Origin: Paramarasmius palmivorus
Taxonomy: Eukaryota; Basidiomycota; Agaricomycetes; Agaricales; Marasmiaceae
DNA: 64,000 bases
Direction of reading: 5' to 3'
Assembly: GCA_037176845.1 (NCBI GenBank)
Contig: JAYKXP010000116.1
Location: 91,280 to 155,279 of the forward strand
The position numbers were made by a program, and so were the translations under genes. The notes under the pieces were generated by a model. It searched no databases, was not told where the DNA came from, and was given only the letters and a program-made list of their open reading frames with translations. Shown here one piece after another: positions 46,801-59,438 of this stretch (position 1 is the first letter of the stretch; the number at the start of each line of letters is the position of its first letter).

Positions 46801-48918
46801 GGATCTTGAAGAGGGCTTGTTAGATGACGTGCTCGCCGAGTTGAAGATAGTAAACCAAAGACCTACATCTGAACTCTATTCAACGTCATTGGACACAAAG
46901 TCTTTGGATGGCTTGATATGAGACGCGGAAGGTATCCAGGGCGTGATTTGCGATGGATTTTGGAGATGACGGGAACGGGGAGAGTATATCAAGGAAATGC
47001 TAAGACGTGCTGTGATCACTCTCCCGAAGTGTTTGTGGTATATTCGATGCTTCTTCCATTTAAAGAATAACGTGGTTTGCCGGTAAGTAAGAGTGAGTTT
47101 GGGAGGATGAGCGATGTGGTCAATGTCAAGGAAAGCCACCACCATTTCCTTCAAAGTGGAAACGACGATAAACCTAAAAAGACGCGAAAAGAATCAGAAA
47201 TCGACCAGATAGCAAAGAACAGCACCGATACGTACCGTTGAGTTCGTTCTTTTCCTAGCTCTGCCGTTCATCTCGGTACCATGGAACCCGAAGAGGCTGC
47301 AAAGCCCTCGAAGCGATTAGGGTGTGTGTCGAGTACAGGGCCCTGACTTCAGCATCGGCCATAATCAGTAGTCGACGATCCCCAATCACGGTCATGCAGG
47401 TTGACATCGAATACGATAGCAAACATAGGGATCGCCGCGTTCTCTTTGGGCTAGATAGACTAGCCGTGACGAAGGACTTGGTTGAAGAATGACGTTGTGA
47501 TGAATGTAGCAGCGTTATCTAACGATTCTGTTAGGCAAAGTTCTTTTACACAATTGAACGAAACAAACGTAAGCCTGATACGAGCACATGGCGATTTGCG
47601 GCCATCTCGATGAGGGATAGTGCGCTGCGTTGACCTTGGTGAAACATTGAAAGTTGCGTGAGCACCAAATATATGAGAAGACCGAAGAGTGCGACCTACC
47701 AGAACGGTACGGAGAACCTCCAAGGTTCTACTCGTCGATTTGTTGATGTGAGCACATTCGTTCTTCACAAACGATGAGCATGCCAGGATACGTTGGATGT
47801 CCATGAGTTGGAATCCAAGTGTATATCGAGTTAGACGGGGAAGCTGTACCATGAACCACTCGGACCATCGTACAGCCTCTGCCGCCTTGGGTGCACCTGC
47901 TAGTCTATGTGCTAGTCATAGAGGTTCGTTGTACTCTAAAGACTGTGTACCGTGAGTATCGATGAAACAAGGAAGATGTAACCCACGTACTCGTAACCGA
48001 GAGATAGTTCTCTTTCAACCCTTTGCGATACTAGACAATTGAACCCTGAACGACCCAAAGAGCTGCGTACAGGCAGCCCAGACTATCCTATACATTTTCA
48101 TCTGCTTGGATGTTTTCGTCTGCCCTACACGGGACACTGTACGTGTCATGTCGGGGAGAAGATGTAGGATAGAAAGGCAAGGTGATAGGATGTGGGCGCG
48201 ATACTAAGAGTCGTGTTCAAGCCTGGCAATTGGGATATGGCTTCGCAATCTCTTTTTCTTCACCAAGATGCGGTTCAAGAATGCCTACTCCTGCCAACTC
48301 TCCAGCTGAAAACGCAACATCGACTAAACCAGTCCCCGAGACGACATATCTTGCTGCCTGTGAGTCGTCTCTCCTTGGTTTACTGTCCTCTTGCCTCCAA
48401 AATACCTATTGTGTGTTGTGCAGGATGGATGTGGAAAAGAGCAAAGAACGATAGCCGCGTCTCTTTGCACTTCTCAGTTGGCTTTCTTTACTGGCATACT
48501 CGCTCCGCTAACAAAATGGACACCTCTTTTATTTCTTCAGTAGTCTACGGCAGTCAAAGTCTAGGAGCTAGGATATACGCGTACAAATCTGTAGCAAAAA
48601 CTCCGACGATAGATGAAGACACCAGCGTACGATACGCTCCCTTTCCCAATACCATTCTCTACGACGGTCTAGACTTCCTCAATCCCAGAGGTGCACTATC
48701 CCGTAGAACGTCCTGGTCAAGTCACAGGCGTTGGTTGATATCCGCCGCCTTGTTCTCCTCTCATCTCTTCTATACATGCTTTCTCCATCACGAGGATACG
48801 CAAGGCGAGATTTTGAAGGCGTGTTGGGCCCTGGCCATGGGTAGGTTACATATTCTTCGTCTTCCATTTTTTGACTTTCCAAACACGCTCTGGCGAGTCC
48901 TTTTCCGAATAACATTCG
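43848..48918. other. Gene-poor region with decayed duplicated segments
   Basis: No intact gene can be supported over about 5 kb. Short minus-strand exons with protein character appear at 45,880-46,060 (RYLDLLVFLFGNEALDEIAA, then CRQEDDKEASLMYMAMAA, stop) and at 46,060-46,470 (SKSDMGISATQIASSRGS), but no phase-consistent joining was found. The block 47,165-47,700 has a colinear copy about 3.95 kb to the right. A plus-strand frame at 48,192-48,977 is open but not convincing. The region looks like degenerating members of a lineage-specific gene family. Confidence 0.45.
47165..47700 (-). pseudogene. Decayed duplicated segment, copy 1
   Basis: Colinear with 51120-51660 at an offset of about 3,955 bp. 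Shared landmarks (plus strand): AGAAATCG followed by AGATAGC near 47,190, GCTAGATAGA near 47,450, ATGAGGG near 47,612, GCGCTGCGTTG near 47,630 and CCTTGGTGAAA near 47,635. On the minus strand one frame reads LIEMAANRHVLVSGL against LIEMAADRHLLISGL in the other copy, so a protein-coding origin is likely. Neither copy gives a complete gene. Confidence 0.45.
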
Positions 48919-49908
48919 CTACCAAGCACCGAAGGATGTCAACGCGCCTGACAATGACTCTGGGCTTGGATTGGTGATTCGGTGCTGGATACCATCGAGT
49001 GTATAGATCAGGAAGCGAGGTTGAACGGGAAGCGTGTCCAGGTTGCCGAAGACGAGGTAGCGCAGGATAATAGAACGACCGCGATCTAAGTGTCGCAAAA
49101 GGCGGATATGCCCAGCTCTGCGAGGTTGGGATAATGAATCGAAGTAGTGGCAAGCAGGGAGGTTGTTTGAATCGGCGTTGAAAAAAGAACAAGACGCGTA
49201 TGCCTATATCCCCTGCCCCACCCCAAATACTTCTTCTCCCCCTGCATAACCTCCTTCCAAGCCCTGCCGTCGTAGTCATATCCGCCTAAATGATGCCTGA
49301 TCCTAATTTGTTATGTGAACGACGTTCCTTTGACCTCGAGGATACGCACTTACCATTCGCTTAGTGCCGTATACACCACACCCTTCTACAGCTTTTTTAT
49401 CCTCTACCTGTAATCATTGGTTGATATATCCAATGTAGTGCTCGTTTTGGGTACGAATGACGCGTAGAGCGAGTGGGGAACGAGGATAGTGGTAGGTCGA
49501 AAATGCCTGGATTTTCCTTGCTGTGTCCTATCCGCGGTGTTCTGTACACGCTCCGACACCTGACTATGTTTACTTCTCGGGGAATCTTCTCGTTGTCCGT
49601 GTAGTGGGGAGAAACCTTCATTTCCAGCGGAATAGGTGTAGCGTACGGGAGTCAAGGCCAACAAGACTCGCTGAGAGCACGAGCCTGGCCATTCGTTGCG
49701 CTGAATACGGTTTGAGTGGCTTGGTGAGATGGATGAAGGCTTTTAGGAGCTGCATCGAGGATGAGATGGCGGAGGGAGGTGCGATGGAGGGGGTGTAGTA
49801 GGTCGGGTGTGGGTATGAGTGCGGGGTAGCAGGATAGGACAGTGCTTGGAGGCTGTCTTCCACCGGAGCATCTTCGATAGTGAGGGGTGTCGTGCTAGGT
49901 AATTTCAT
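48919..49908 (-). CDS. Hypothetical protein, tentative
   Basis: Tentative minus-strand gene. Possible start Met at 49908 (MKLPSTTPLTIEDAPVEDSL), then SSSMQLLKAFIHLTKPLKPY and QRMARLVLSASLVGLDSRTL. A later exon after an acceptor near 49,280 reads GGYDYDGRAWKEVMQGEKKY then LGWGRGYRHTR. The last exon reads IILRYLVFGNLDTLPVQPRF, LIYTLDGIQHRITNPSPESL and stops at 48919. The pieces look like real protein, but the joins between them were not proven. No family is recognised. Confidence 0.35.
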
Positions 49909-52900
49909 TTGGAGTTTGTGCTGGCTGGTCGTTTTATGGATGCAAAACTGTAGAGAAAGAGGTATAAGATTCGCCGGAACGAGGAAATGGTTACAACGCA
50001 CCTTTTCCATTTTGTTTGTTTTCAGGCCATTGACCCAATTACAATGGATAATCGATATTCAGAGAATAGAGGGATACTTCAAGAAATCTTTGGAGGATGG
50101 AGAACGACGCTGAGGCTTTGAAAAGATGTCATGGGTGGTGGTAGAAAGTGAATCGTGTGCGCCCAACTCGACAACGCGCACGATCATTCTTTCGCCTCTT
50201 AGAATTTTACATGCACAAAGATAGTGATATAGTTCTTTGTATTCAAGCTAAGGTAGACAACGGTACAGTACTAGAGGTGTAAAGGGTAAAAAATCAAGCT
50301 TTCAAGAGTCGCAGTGAGATGGCCGCTCAAACCTCCACTGCCCCGCCGTCAGCCCTCAAGTTTGTGGGATATTTGCGGCTCAGGTAGTGTTCAAGACGTC
50401 CAATCTCTCTCCAATACATCCCGTCTTCATTCCGACCGTTGCCTTCCTGACCACAGTATCCAAAGTCAGTAGAAACACCAGGGAATCGAGTATACAGAGC
50501 CATCGAAAATTCTGAATGCCGGCGCGATTTCCTTTAATATGATTACGACGAAAAGACCTGTAAAAGAACGTAGGAGGTATCAGAAATCGAATAGAACAGA
50601 AAGAACAAGACGCCAACACGTACCAGTATCCTCGAGATGTTGCCTTATCCCTTGAAGACCCAAAGAACGGGGTGACAAACTAGCCTCCGTGATTAAAAGC
50701 AGACGAATTCAATCATCGACGTTAACGATTGAGTCTGAAATGAGCGATTTCAGAGATGAGATAGCCAGGAGATAGCTAGGTCTTACGCATGCGGTGAATT
50801 TTGACATTCCAGGTTCCACCAGGAGTTTTCCTCGTTGAACACCATATGCCCATAGTGACCTCGACGAGTCAATCGTGATGACACGTAGAGGTATCCGATA
50901 ATCTCAGCTACACCTCGGTTGAGTCACTGACAACCATCCTACTATCCTTCTACATAAGCCTTCATCCCGACGACACAGTGCCATATCCAATTAACAGCCT
51001 TTCCTCCGAGTCTAGCTTCCGTTCAAGCTTGGTTGTACGGCTGCGAATCCGGCGGGGCCTTTCGAAGTACGAGTTTGGAATCCAGAGAGCCGTCATAGTT
51101 TTCTTCAGAGCGGACATGGCGACAAGTCTAAAAAGAACCAGAAATCGATTAGATAGCGAAGAACAAGACACTGGTACGTACTAATGAATTCCTTGTTCGG
51201 CTTCATTACTTATGCCAGCTTCACCCGAAGAAAGAAGCTGCGAAGCAGGAGGATTGGGTAACGACTACATCGTACCCTAGTTGAAGTCCACAACATCATA
51301 TAGCGCCAGATACACAAGTATTTGGTGGAACCAATTGGTATCAAATCCGATATCAGTCATGAACATTGACGCGTCCTCGTTAAGCTAGATAGAGGTAACG
51401 AGGACTTTGACTTCTAGTTGTTCAATCTTGGCGTTACAATAGATGGAGGAGCGCTGTCTATAAGCTTCATTAGCCAGCGTTCCTTTGCAGAGTGGGATCA
51501 GACAAACACACAACGAATGCTCCAAGCCTGATATCAGCAAATGACGATCTGCGGCCATTTCGATGAGGGGTAGACGCTGTAGAGCGCTGCGTTGGCCTTG
51601 GTGAAAGATCTAAGAACTATGTTAGTACCAAATACACGAGAAGAAGAGCGCGAACTACCAGGGCGATACACAGGCGAGCATTCCAAGCTCTTCAATGTTC
51701 CTTGTTCCTGGTGAACGATTCTCAAATTTCGACAAAGGCCCTAAGCTCGACCGTGTCAAGCAGCTTTGTGAGGAAGAGGTAGCAGGTTTGCACCTACTCA
51801 CTTCATTGTACGGTGCAGGGTTGATGGAAAAATGGAGCGTCTGGCGCAGGGACTGTGAACGGGCTAAGGTAGTCATCGTGATTGTGAAAATCTGGAACGC
51901 ATCACGACGGTCTCAGCGACCTTTCTCTGGAAGCGGCAACCGTTGTTATAATGCAGCCTGGAGGTTTCTCGGGAGCCATGCGGGGAAGCGAAAAAGGAGG
52001 CTGTGCTTTTTTCGTGGGTATTTTCACTGGATAGACGGCTTCACTTTCAGCTCCGATAAAGAACGAGTCTCATTACATTCGAACTCGTAACTCGATGCGG
52101 TATAACGTATGTAGGCTGGATCACTCGTTTCGATGCAAGGCACGCAGGTAAACATACTTTGAGTTAATAGCATAACAAAAATTTGACAAATTTCTTTCTC
52201 TCTAAGTCCCTAAGCCTCATATTGGGATCTGGTGCTTCGATTAGTCCCCGCAACGATTGACATCACAGTGCCAAATGGGCGCTGTTAACGAAGGCTCCGC
52301 GAGAGCTCCAGATATGTTAGGGTAAATATATGCGGCTTACTGGGACACCGAATAGTAATCGGAGTTGCTATGCAATTTCGGTCTGGCGCAGGACTGGTCG
52401 CTGGACCTGTCAGTCGACGCCCAGCATAGTATAGATCCGGGTCAGATCTGAGGCCAATGCTAATGAGGCTCTCAAGTTTTGACATTCACGAGATTCATTT
52501 CTACGCAATTCCCGGCGTGTTACCAGGCTCAACACCACGACCTTTGGATTGCCACTGGTGCCAAGAACTTCTGTGGGGCTAAAGGGGGTAATCAGAGCGC
52601 TCATTGTGCAGATCTCGAAACGGCTATTGCAAGACAACTGCCGGATATACCGACAGGATCGGTGAATGTTCCCACTTTTAGCAGTTTGAACCATTTACTC
52701 CCTTCCGTCCCGTACTCAACCTTACCAGACCTTACCCCCTCGAGGAGGTAGTAACGAGTTGAAATGTAGATCCACATGCTGGCATTTCAGTCAGAAAATC
52801 AGCACTAGCACAATGCATCAGACCAGTGCCACAATATTATAGAAACGTCAAAGCGGTCGCCGATGCCAGTGAACATTTGAACTGGGCCCAGACTTAAAAA

Positions 52901-53138
52901 TATACAACAGACCATGTAATGCACATTGGAGACTATATACGTACACAAGAAAGCTATATGAACACGATAAATACAGGACGACGACGAACGACGTGATAAG
53001 GGTATGAAATGAAGTGATTAGTCCGATCCTACGAGGTATAAAGACGAAAAAAAAGAATGGCCAGATAAAAGAGCGGAGATATCCATAGTCTTAAATATAC
53101 ATCCTAGGGGTACATAGAAGGTTCAGCGTGCTCAAAAT
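49909..53138. other. Gene-poor region with decayed duplicated segments
   Basis: About 3.2 kb without a supportable gene. It contains the second copy of the 47.2-47.7 kb segment and a related shorter block at 50,560-50,650. The stretch 51,900-53,138 shows nothing recognisable. Confidence 0.45.
51120..51660 (-). pseudogene. Decayed duplicated segment, copy 2
   Basis: Colinear copy of 47165-47700. On the minus strand, after an acceptor near 51,606, it reads GQRSALQRLPLIEMAADRHL, LISGLEHSLCVCLIPLCKG and NAKIEQLEVKVLVTSI before a stop. A second exon-like frame at 51,000-51,130 reads VAMSALKKTMTALWIPNSYF. No complete gene could be assembled. Confidence 0.45.
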
Positions 53139-56100
53139 CACACAAAAAGCTCCGCAGTGTCAAGGCCACGAGAAAAGTCCGAAATGACAATCTTCTGATC
53201 GTGCGACGTGCTGTAGAACATCATGAATAATAGAAGACCAACAATTATGAAGGGCCAACATACCTCACAATCCTCTTCGCGTCAAATTTGACATCGAAGA
53301 TATGACTGGAATGGGCGTCCTTGAACCTTCTTAACTGCCTCACCTCATCCTTGCTCTTTCCACACACGCCCCTCACATCCCACACTCGAACACTCTTGTC
53401 GTAGCTCACACTTACCAAAATTCCGGTATGGGGGTCAAACGCCAACGATCTGACCAGGCCTTCATGTCCTTCCAAGGTACAAAGACATTCACCAGTAACC
53501 GCAGACCAGACTTTGATCTTACAGTCGTTGGAGCCAGAGATGATGAGGTCATCCTGTCAAGAAGGGTCAGAAACAGCTATAACGAGGTAAGCAGGTGTTT
53601 TCTTACCTTGAAAGCAATACAGGCTAATCCCCTGTCATGCCCTTCAAAGGTTCTAATTTTCTCACCACTCTCAACGTCCCACAAAATCATCTTGCCGTCT
53701 CCACTCGCGCTTACAACTCGACCATTCTCGAGACCAACAGCATTCACAGGACCCTCATGCCCCCGCAAGGTGAGGTGAGGCGCAGGCCCTTCTTGACTCA
53801 ACAGGTACTGCGAGGTACTGGCAGGTCCCTCGATCAGCGATCGTGACCAAATACGGATGGCGGCATCTTTCGAACTGTCATAAAAGCGTGTAAGTATCAC
53901 CGCTTGCACTACTAGGGAAACAGGAACGTTACCAGCTAACGACCCATTTATCGTCCACCCTTAAATCCAACACGCCTCCACCATGCCCACGAAGCACCGT
54001 CCTCACACGTGCCTTTATCACGTAACCGTACCCAGGTGGCGGCAGTACAGTCAAATCCTGCTGGGGTGCCTCTGCTTCTGTCCACACATCCCAAACGCAT
54101 ATCTTGCGATCGCTAGAGCCAGAGTAGAAAACACCCTTTCGAGATTTAAATCGTCGAGCACCCGCCTTATTCTTTCCTTTTCTCCTCCCGGACTCTTCTT
54201 GTTCATCCTCCAGCCAGAGGAACTTCAAGCATAGGACACTCCCGGAGTGTCCGTATACGTGTTCATCGTCCGCAAACGGGTTCGGTACCGATGTTGCAGT
54301 ACCAAAGGTACCGACACATCGTCCAGTCTTTAAACTCCACATCTTGATCGTCTTGTCCCGGGATCCAGTAATGATGTGTTCATCGTCTTCAAGGATCGGG
54401 TCCCAGGAATAAGGGGACACTGGCGCAGACAGCGACACGGTAGAGGTAAACTCGACACAGTAGACGCTATCTGTGTGTCCTTCCAGTCTGACCACCCCAG
54501 GTTCAAACTTTTCCCATTGCTCTTCGACCAATACTCCACGGGGAACTAGATCTTCACTCATACTGCGATTAGGTGCGAGAGAAGCCGTTCGCAAGGACTG
54601 CTGGTAGAATGGGTTGTCTGATAAGGACACATTAAGGTATTGTTCGGAAATACCATCAATGGTAGACGGTAAAGGTAAATGTGTAGTCGTGGACGGAGAG
54701 GATTGGGCCGAGTTGTAAGTAGATGGGGCAGCTGAAGATATGGTGGAAGGAGAATTGGAATGGGGTAGATAAGTGTCGGAGCTAGTTGAAGAATTCAAGC
54801 GAGATATAGTGGGTGGCGGGTACAAAAAGGATGGCGTTATTATCCTCTTAGTAAAGGCTGTCCCTGCCCACCGTTTTTCGAGCTCAAGTCGATCTCGATA
54901 TAAGATAAAATAGTCTAACGTCGGAGATGATTGACTATAGATGTCACTCGAGTTAGAGCTATGACGATATGAAACACGGCGACTTACTCAGAAGGATCGT
55001 CCTCTGAACAACCCAGTATTTGTGGCTGTCTTCTGTCAGCGTGATCCACTCCTCTTGCTCGCTTCGTTCTCCTTAGATACCTCTTAACCCGCCCCTCGTC
55101 CTTCGTGATGCCTTTACCGGTGCCCCATCTCCCGTCAAATAGTACTCTCCATACTGCGTTATCCATGGCTAGCGTCCGCCATGTTTTACTAACGCTAAGA
55201 CACGTGAAAATATCATCCAACGCATCACCGCTTGTACGCAACCCATCGTCCACGCAGGGCCAAGCAGCCTCGCAACTTGCGACGTACATGAGTATCTCCA
55301 GTGCAACCTCAACAGGCAGTGTACCGACGATATCGATGCCTGTTACAACCCGTGCTCGACTGAAACTCTGTTTTGGCTTCCACCCCATAGGATGGTTACA
55401 GGTATATTTGCAATTGTAGCGGCATGTAAAAACGTAGCTTGCGTTGAGACGGTTTGAACCGTAGACGCTGCCACGAGATGGCACAAAACATGCTTCATCG
55501 TCAACGTCAATTAGTTCACCTTCCTCGCCATCTAGTGGAGGAAGGTCGGAATAACTGATGTAAGAGTACGTCGATGACGAGAATGACGACGTTGACGATA
55601 TAGACGTCAGGGAAGGGCGATGTAGGGGTTGTGGGAAGGGGATCGAGTGGCGGGAAATGGGGGTATTTGGATCAGGATCCGAAAACGACGATGACCGTTG
55701 TCTGGGGAAAGGTAGAATGTTTTCCGAAGAACAACTGCGTTTCGTTCGAGGATAAGTTCCATAGACCGAGTAGTCGTGTTCCCTCAGAGGACCCCTCGGT
55801 GATGGTGAAAGAATATTTTTGGTCGGTGAAGAGACCAACACATCCCAAAGCCGAGGAAAAAGACCTCGGAGACCGCCACTTGGGGATGAGTTGATTTGCC
55901 ATGACGCTGAAGGGCCCGGTGACGAGGACGACGATAAAGGCGAAGAGAAGTAATTGAGAGTCGGCGTCGAGTATACAGCTGCTCGACGAGAACTGGTATT
56001 ATAGGTCCAAAAGTTGTACTCATTCGCCTCTTCTGCGCCGATTAATGAGAATCCAGAAGTACTAGGCGTCGGCGAAGTGGGTCGCTCGTCGTTGCTGGTC

Positions 56101-56198
56101 GTCGTCCGGCGTCGTACCGGCGTCGTGAAGGTCGATGAGGAAGGGGTTGTGTTCATCGTCGTCCTCTGGATGAGGTCGTGGTGGTCGTTAAACAACAA
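53139..56198 (-). CDS. F-box/WD40-repeat protein (SCF ubiquitin-ligase substrate receptor)
   Basis: Start Met at 56198 (or the Met at about 56156). A long Ser/Thr/Pro-rich N-terminus is followed by an F-box-like segment VGTLPVEVALEILMYVAS, LSVSKTWRTLAMDNAVWRVL. A spliced linker (DQSSPTLDYFILYRDRLELE) resembles the one before the propeller in Met30/Cdc4 proteins. Seven WD40 repeats follow, with signature ends GSRDKTIKMWS, GSSDRKICVWDVW, SSKDAAIRIWSR, SASGDGKMILWD, GSNDCKIKVWSAVTG, VSYDKSVRVWDVRG and TSHDQKIVISDF. Introns at about 54,950, 53,930, 53,550 and 53,260. The role is recognition of phosphorylated targets for Skp1-Cullin ubiquitination; the specific target is unknown. Total about 900 residues. 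The N-terminal extension and the insert in the second repeat are unusual in length. Confidence 0.88.
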
Positions 56199-57053
56199 TT
56201 GACAGAGAGTCCCGTGCCGCCAAGTTGACTATGCGCTTACGTAACGACATCTAACCGAGTTTGGCGCTGACGCTTTGATCCTTTTCTCCCCAACTCCATT
56301 CCACCACTGTTTTTGTCTCTTCTCCAAGGGTAGCAGACAATCTCAAGGGTACTTGATGTTTGTGGATTCCTGCAAGCAATCGAACGTTTAATACTGGACG
56401 TGACCGTGTTCAGCAAGCTAGGTTCGGGTCGAGCACTGATTGCACCATGAGGAAGTTGTTAGGTGCATTCAGACTACCCGTTGTGCAGCGTGCACATGTG
56501 TATATTTCTCACTTAGGTCTAGTACATTCACGATGACGAGGTTATATTCCATGGTCGGGGGGCGCATGGAATGTTTCTGCTCCACTCAAGATGCTAGGAA
56601 ACCGAGGGAGTAGGAGCGGCGGCTGCGTCTTTGAGGCTAGTGAGGTCAGTCTGGTAGAGATGCTCATGTGCTCAGGCTGACTTTGACGACCAAAGGGAGA
56701 GAAAGGCCTTCTTGGCAGGTTCTGAAGACACACCGGAGTATCTGTGGTTCTCATGTCGCGACAGCTTCCAGCAGCTTCTTCGACAATATCATACCAAGAA
56801 TGTGAAGAAGGGCGTGGCCATCGATTTGCTCACGAGTACATGGGCATGAGGCTATTTTGGAAGTTATCGATGCATAGCATCACAAAACAGCCACTACCAA
56901 CGATTCCATGATCTATTCTCATTCGAAAAGCGCCACGTCCCTAAAAATCTCGAAGACGAATCAATGACATATGACTAGGCCAATTCCCTCGGGACGGCAT
57001 TCTATGTCCATATAAAGCTGGAGTTTTCAGCTTCCTGAAATCTAAGTTTGACT
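56199..57053. other. Shared promoter region
   Basis: About 855 bases between divergent genes. Apart from the TATA box near 57011, no coding frame or repeat was recognised. Confidence 0.4.
57011..57017 (+). promoter_or_regulatory. TATA box of the first cupin gene
   Basis: TATAAAG lies 37 bp before the start codon at 57054. The downstream paralog has the same element, TATAAAG, 44 bp before its start, so the promoter was duplicated with the gene. Confidence 0.6.
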
Positions 57054-57879
57054 ATGACTCGTGCCTACATTCGTATCGCTCCTCCTACCGATGGCGTCAA
57101 CGACGTCTCACTCGATACCTCTCGCCCTGCCTCCGCAGAGGACCTCAGTGCTATCGGCTGGAAGATATCTGCGTTGAATACTGACCTTCAAGGTCAAGAA
57201 CAATTCAAGGCCCTCGCAAAAAGCCAAGGTTTTCCCCAACCAGAAGGCGTCAGACTTGACCTCGGCCTAGTTGATGATGTTGAAGTAAGTACGAGTTCTT
57301 GAACTGTATCATTATTGTAGCGCTTTGACCGATCTACTTCAACGCAGCCATTTATGGAACTCGCCAATAAAGTCATGTTCAAAAAGTACGTCTCCTTCGG
57401 TGTGTCATTCACCGCATGAAGTGAATCTCATACTTCTAGTATCATCCTCACCAATGCGGCGATGGTTCTTGTTCTCTCCGGGACATATTTTGTTGATGTT
57501 GAAGGTAAGCGTTTGCACACTGTCATGGTCAAAAGTTCGACCTCTTTCTCGGACAGATCCAATCAACACCCGATGGTTTCGACTAGTCCTTACGCCAGGC
57601 ACCGTACTTTTTGTACCCGCTGGAACCATGTACCGATGCGGAATCAATGAAGCGGATATCAAGACTATCTCCACGATAGTAACGCTGAAGGTAAAGTTAA
57701 GAACGTTATTATCGTGCTACCCTGGTCACTGAAGCATGATTGTTGAACAACAACTACATTTTTATCCTCAGGTCGATGATCTCTCCGTGGATAACCTCAA
57801 CGATTACTATTTATGTGCGGATAAAGACACGGAAAAGCATTCGAGCAGAAGAGCGTATTTGGAGAGTCTTGGAATTTGA
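57054..57879 (+). CDS. Acireductone-dioxygenase-like cupin lacking metal ligands
   Basis: About 180 residues in five exons, the size of acireductone dioxygenase (ARD, methionine salvage). The start MTRAYIRIAPPTDGVNDVSL and the cupin core TYFVDVE, then TRWFRLVLTPGTVLFVPAG and MYRCGINEADIKTISTIVTL, align with the ARD order GSGYFDV, W-x-R, G-D-x-x-x-PAG. In true ARD the block before GSGYFDV has His-x-His-x4-Glu as metal ligands and a fourth His after PAG. Here the same places read ILTNAAMVLVLSG and PAGTMYRCG, so all four ligands are absent. Enzyme activity is therefore doubtful. The ending VDDLSVDNLNDYYLCADKD differs from ARD. A TATA box precedes it, and a paralog follows. Confidence 0.7.
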
Positions 57880-58204
57880 ACGGGATTGCAATACAGATAC
57901 TGCACCACCAAGGTTTGATCTATTACGATGTGTTTGCAGTGAGAGCGCTCACACATCTTCGGTAATTTTCAATCACTTTTCAGTCTTACACTTGTCGATT
58001 AAGCTTGTTCAGAATCGCTCCCTAGTGGACATGACGCCATGTTGAGAGCTATCTAAGCTTACTATCACAAAACATGTAATCGTGAACCGCTCCGTGACCT
58101 GATTCTTCGCACTTGAAACGCAACCTGTCCCACAAGCTGTCACCCGAACGCGAATCGTTAGGCCATCTGACTGGATCAGTTCCTTTGGGAGTGTCCTATG
58201 CGCA

Positions 58205-58211
58205 TATAAAG
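58205..58211 (+). promoter_or_regulatory. TATA box of the second cupin copy
   Basis: TATAAAG, with the same following GCTG as at the upstream paralog; 44 bp before the ATG at 58255. Confidence 0.55.
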
Positions 58212-58254
58212 CTGAAGGTCCCGAACCTCTTACACGAGTTCAAGTTTGACTGAT

Positions 58255-59044
58255 ATGCGTGCTTACTTCCGCTCTGCTCCTCCCACCGACGGCATTAACG
58301 ATGCTTTGCTGGATACCTCTCGTCCCGCTTCTGTAGAGGATCTTGCCTCCATTGGCTGGAAAGTATCTGAGCTCGGCACTGACCACCAAGGCCAAGAAAA
58401 GTTTAAAAGTCCAAGCCAAAAATCAAGGTTTTCCGCAATCCGACGGTCTCATGATGGTTGACCTCAGCCAGATTGATGACATTCAAGTACGTACTCTTAG
58501 GATTTTATTAGTTTTGCGGCATTTTGAATCATCGACACCGCAGCCACTCATGAATCTGGCGAATAAGGTGATATTCCAAAGTGAGAATTTATTTGAGTGT
58601 TGCAGCGTCGTTCAACTTGATATGGCATACCATTTCATCAGGGTCCTCCTCACTAATGAGGCCGTGGTCCTAATCCTCTCCGGCCGACATTGAAGGTATG
58701 CATTCATTCAGTGACAACGAGTCCCGATTGAGCTCTCTTTACGGACAGATCCAGCCAATAGCCGCTGGTTCCGACTAGTTGTAACGCCGGGCACTGTGGT
58801 CTCTGCACCTGCCGGTGCTATGTTTCGATGCGGAATTAATGATGAGGCTGACATCAAGAGGGTCTCTGCCATAGCAATGCTGAAGGTAAGTATTTGGTAC
58901 TCCCCGTGAGATTGGCGTGGTTAACCTGTCCATGTCAAGGTTAATGATCTCTCGATGGACAATCTCAATGATTATCTCCATGTTGGTAAAGATGCGGAGA
59001 ACCATTTAAGTAGAAGTATGTATTTAAAGAGTATTAGGGTTTGA
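58255..59044 (+). pseudogene. Second ARD-like cupin copy, frameshifted
   Basis: Tandem paralog of 57054-57879 with the same exon layout. It begins MRAYFRSAPPTDGINDALLD and DLASIGWKVSELGTDHQGQE. The exon that reads LSGTYFVDVE in the first copy has lost 11 nt here (first copy CTCTCCGGGACATATTTTGT, second CTCTCCGGCCGACATTGAAG), giving an immediate TGA. Downstream exons are still readable: NSRWFRLVVTPGTVVSAPAG, MFRCGINDEADIKRVSAIAM, NDLSMDNLNDYLHVGKDAEN. The metal-ligand positions are also missing (LLTNEAVVLILSG). Likely a recent pseudogene, unless an alternative splice skips the damaged exon. Confidence 0.7.
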
Positions 59045-59438
59045 GTGGCAACGTGAGATTGTATTCTTATCGAGCCCATACTATGTGTTCTGAAGTGCGC
59101 CCTCGAAAGCTACTTTCCCGGCGAGCTCGGCTTGAATACAGTCATGGATGTGTTAGGGGTGCCCATGGTCAGATGGCCACTTTCAAGTGTCCAGCGCTGG
59201 AGCGCTGTTGAAACGGCAATGACTAGAACAATCTCACTGTCAATCCAAGAACCACGCTGAATACAATTCGGAGGTTGACGCGACCCGGAAAGCTACACAT
59301 CGAGAGGTGAAATCCCGTGTCTCTCTTTTTAGTTCCAGTATATTGGTAAGGTGGTAGTACATTGTATTGACATCTAGACTCTCCTGTATTGTTGATGTCA
59401 GCGACAGTCCTAACTCCTATGAATGAAATCGACTTACC
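59045..59438. other. Intergenic between convergent genes
   Basis: About 395 bases; no gene or repeat recognised. Confidence 0.4.

Noticed and set aside
48192..48977. A 261-codon open frame on the plus strand
   Set aside because: Odd composition, no recognisable motif, and the opposite strand over its right part reads more like protein; no consistent splicing was found.
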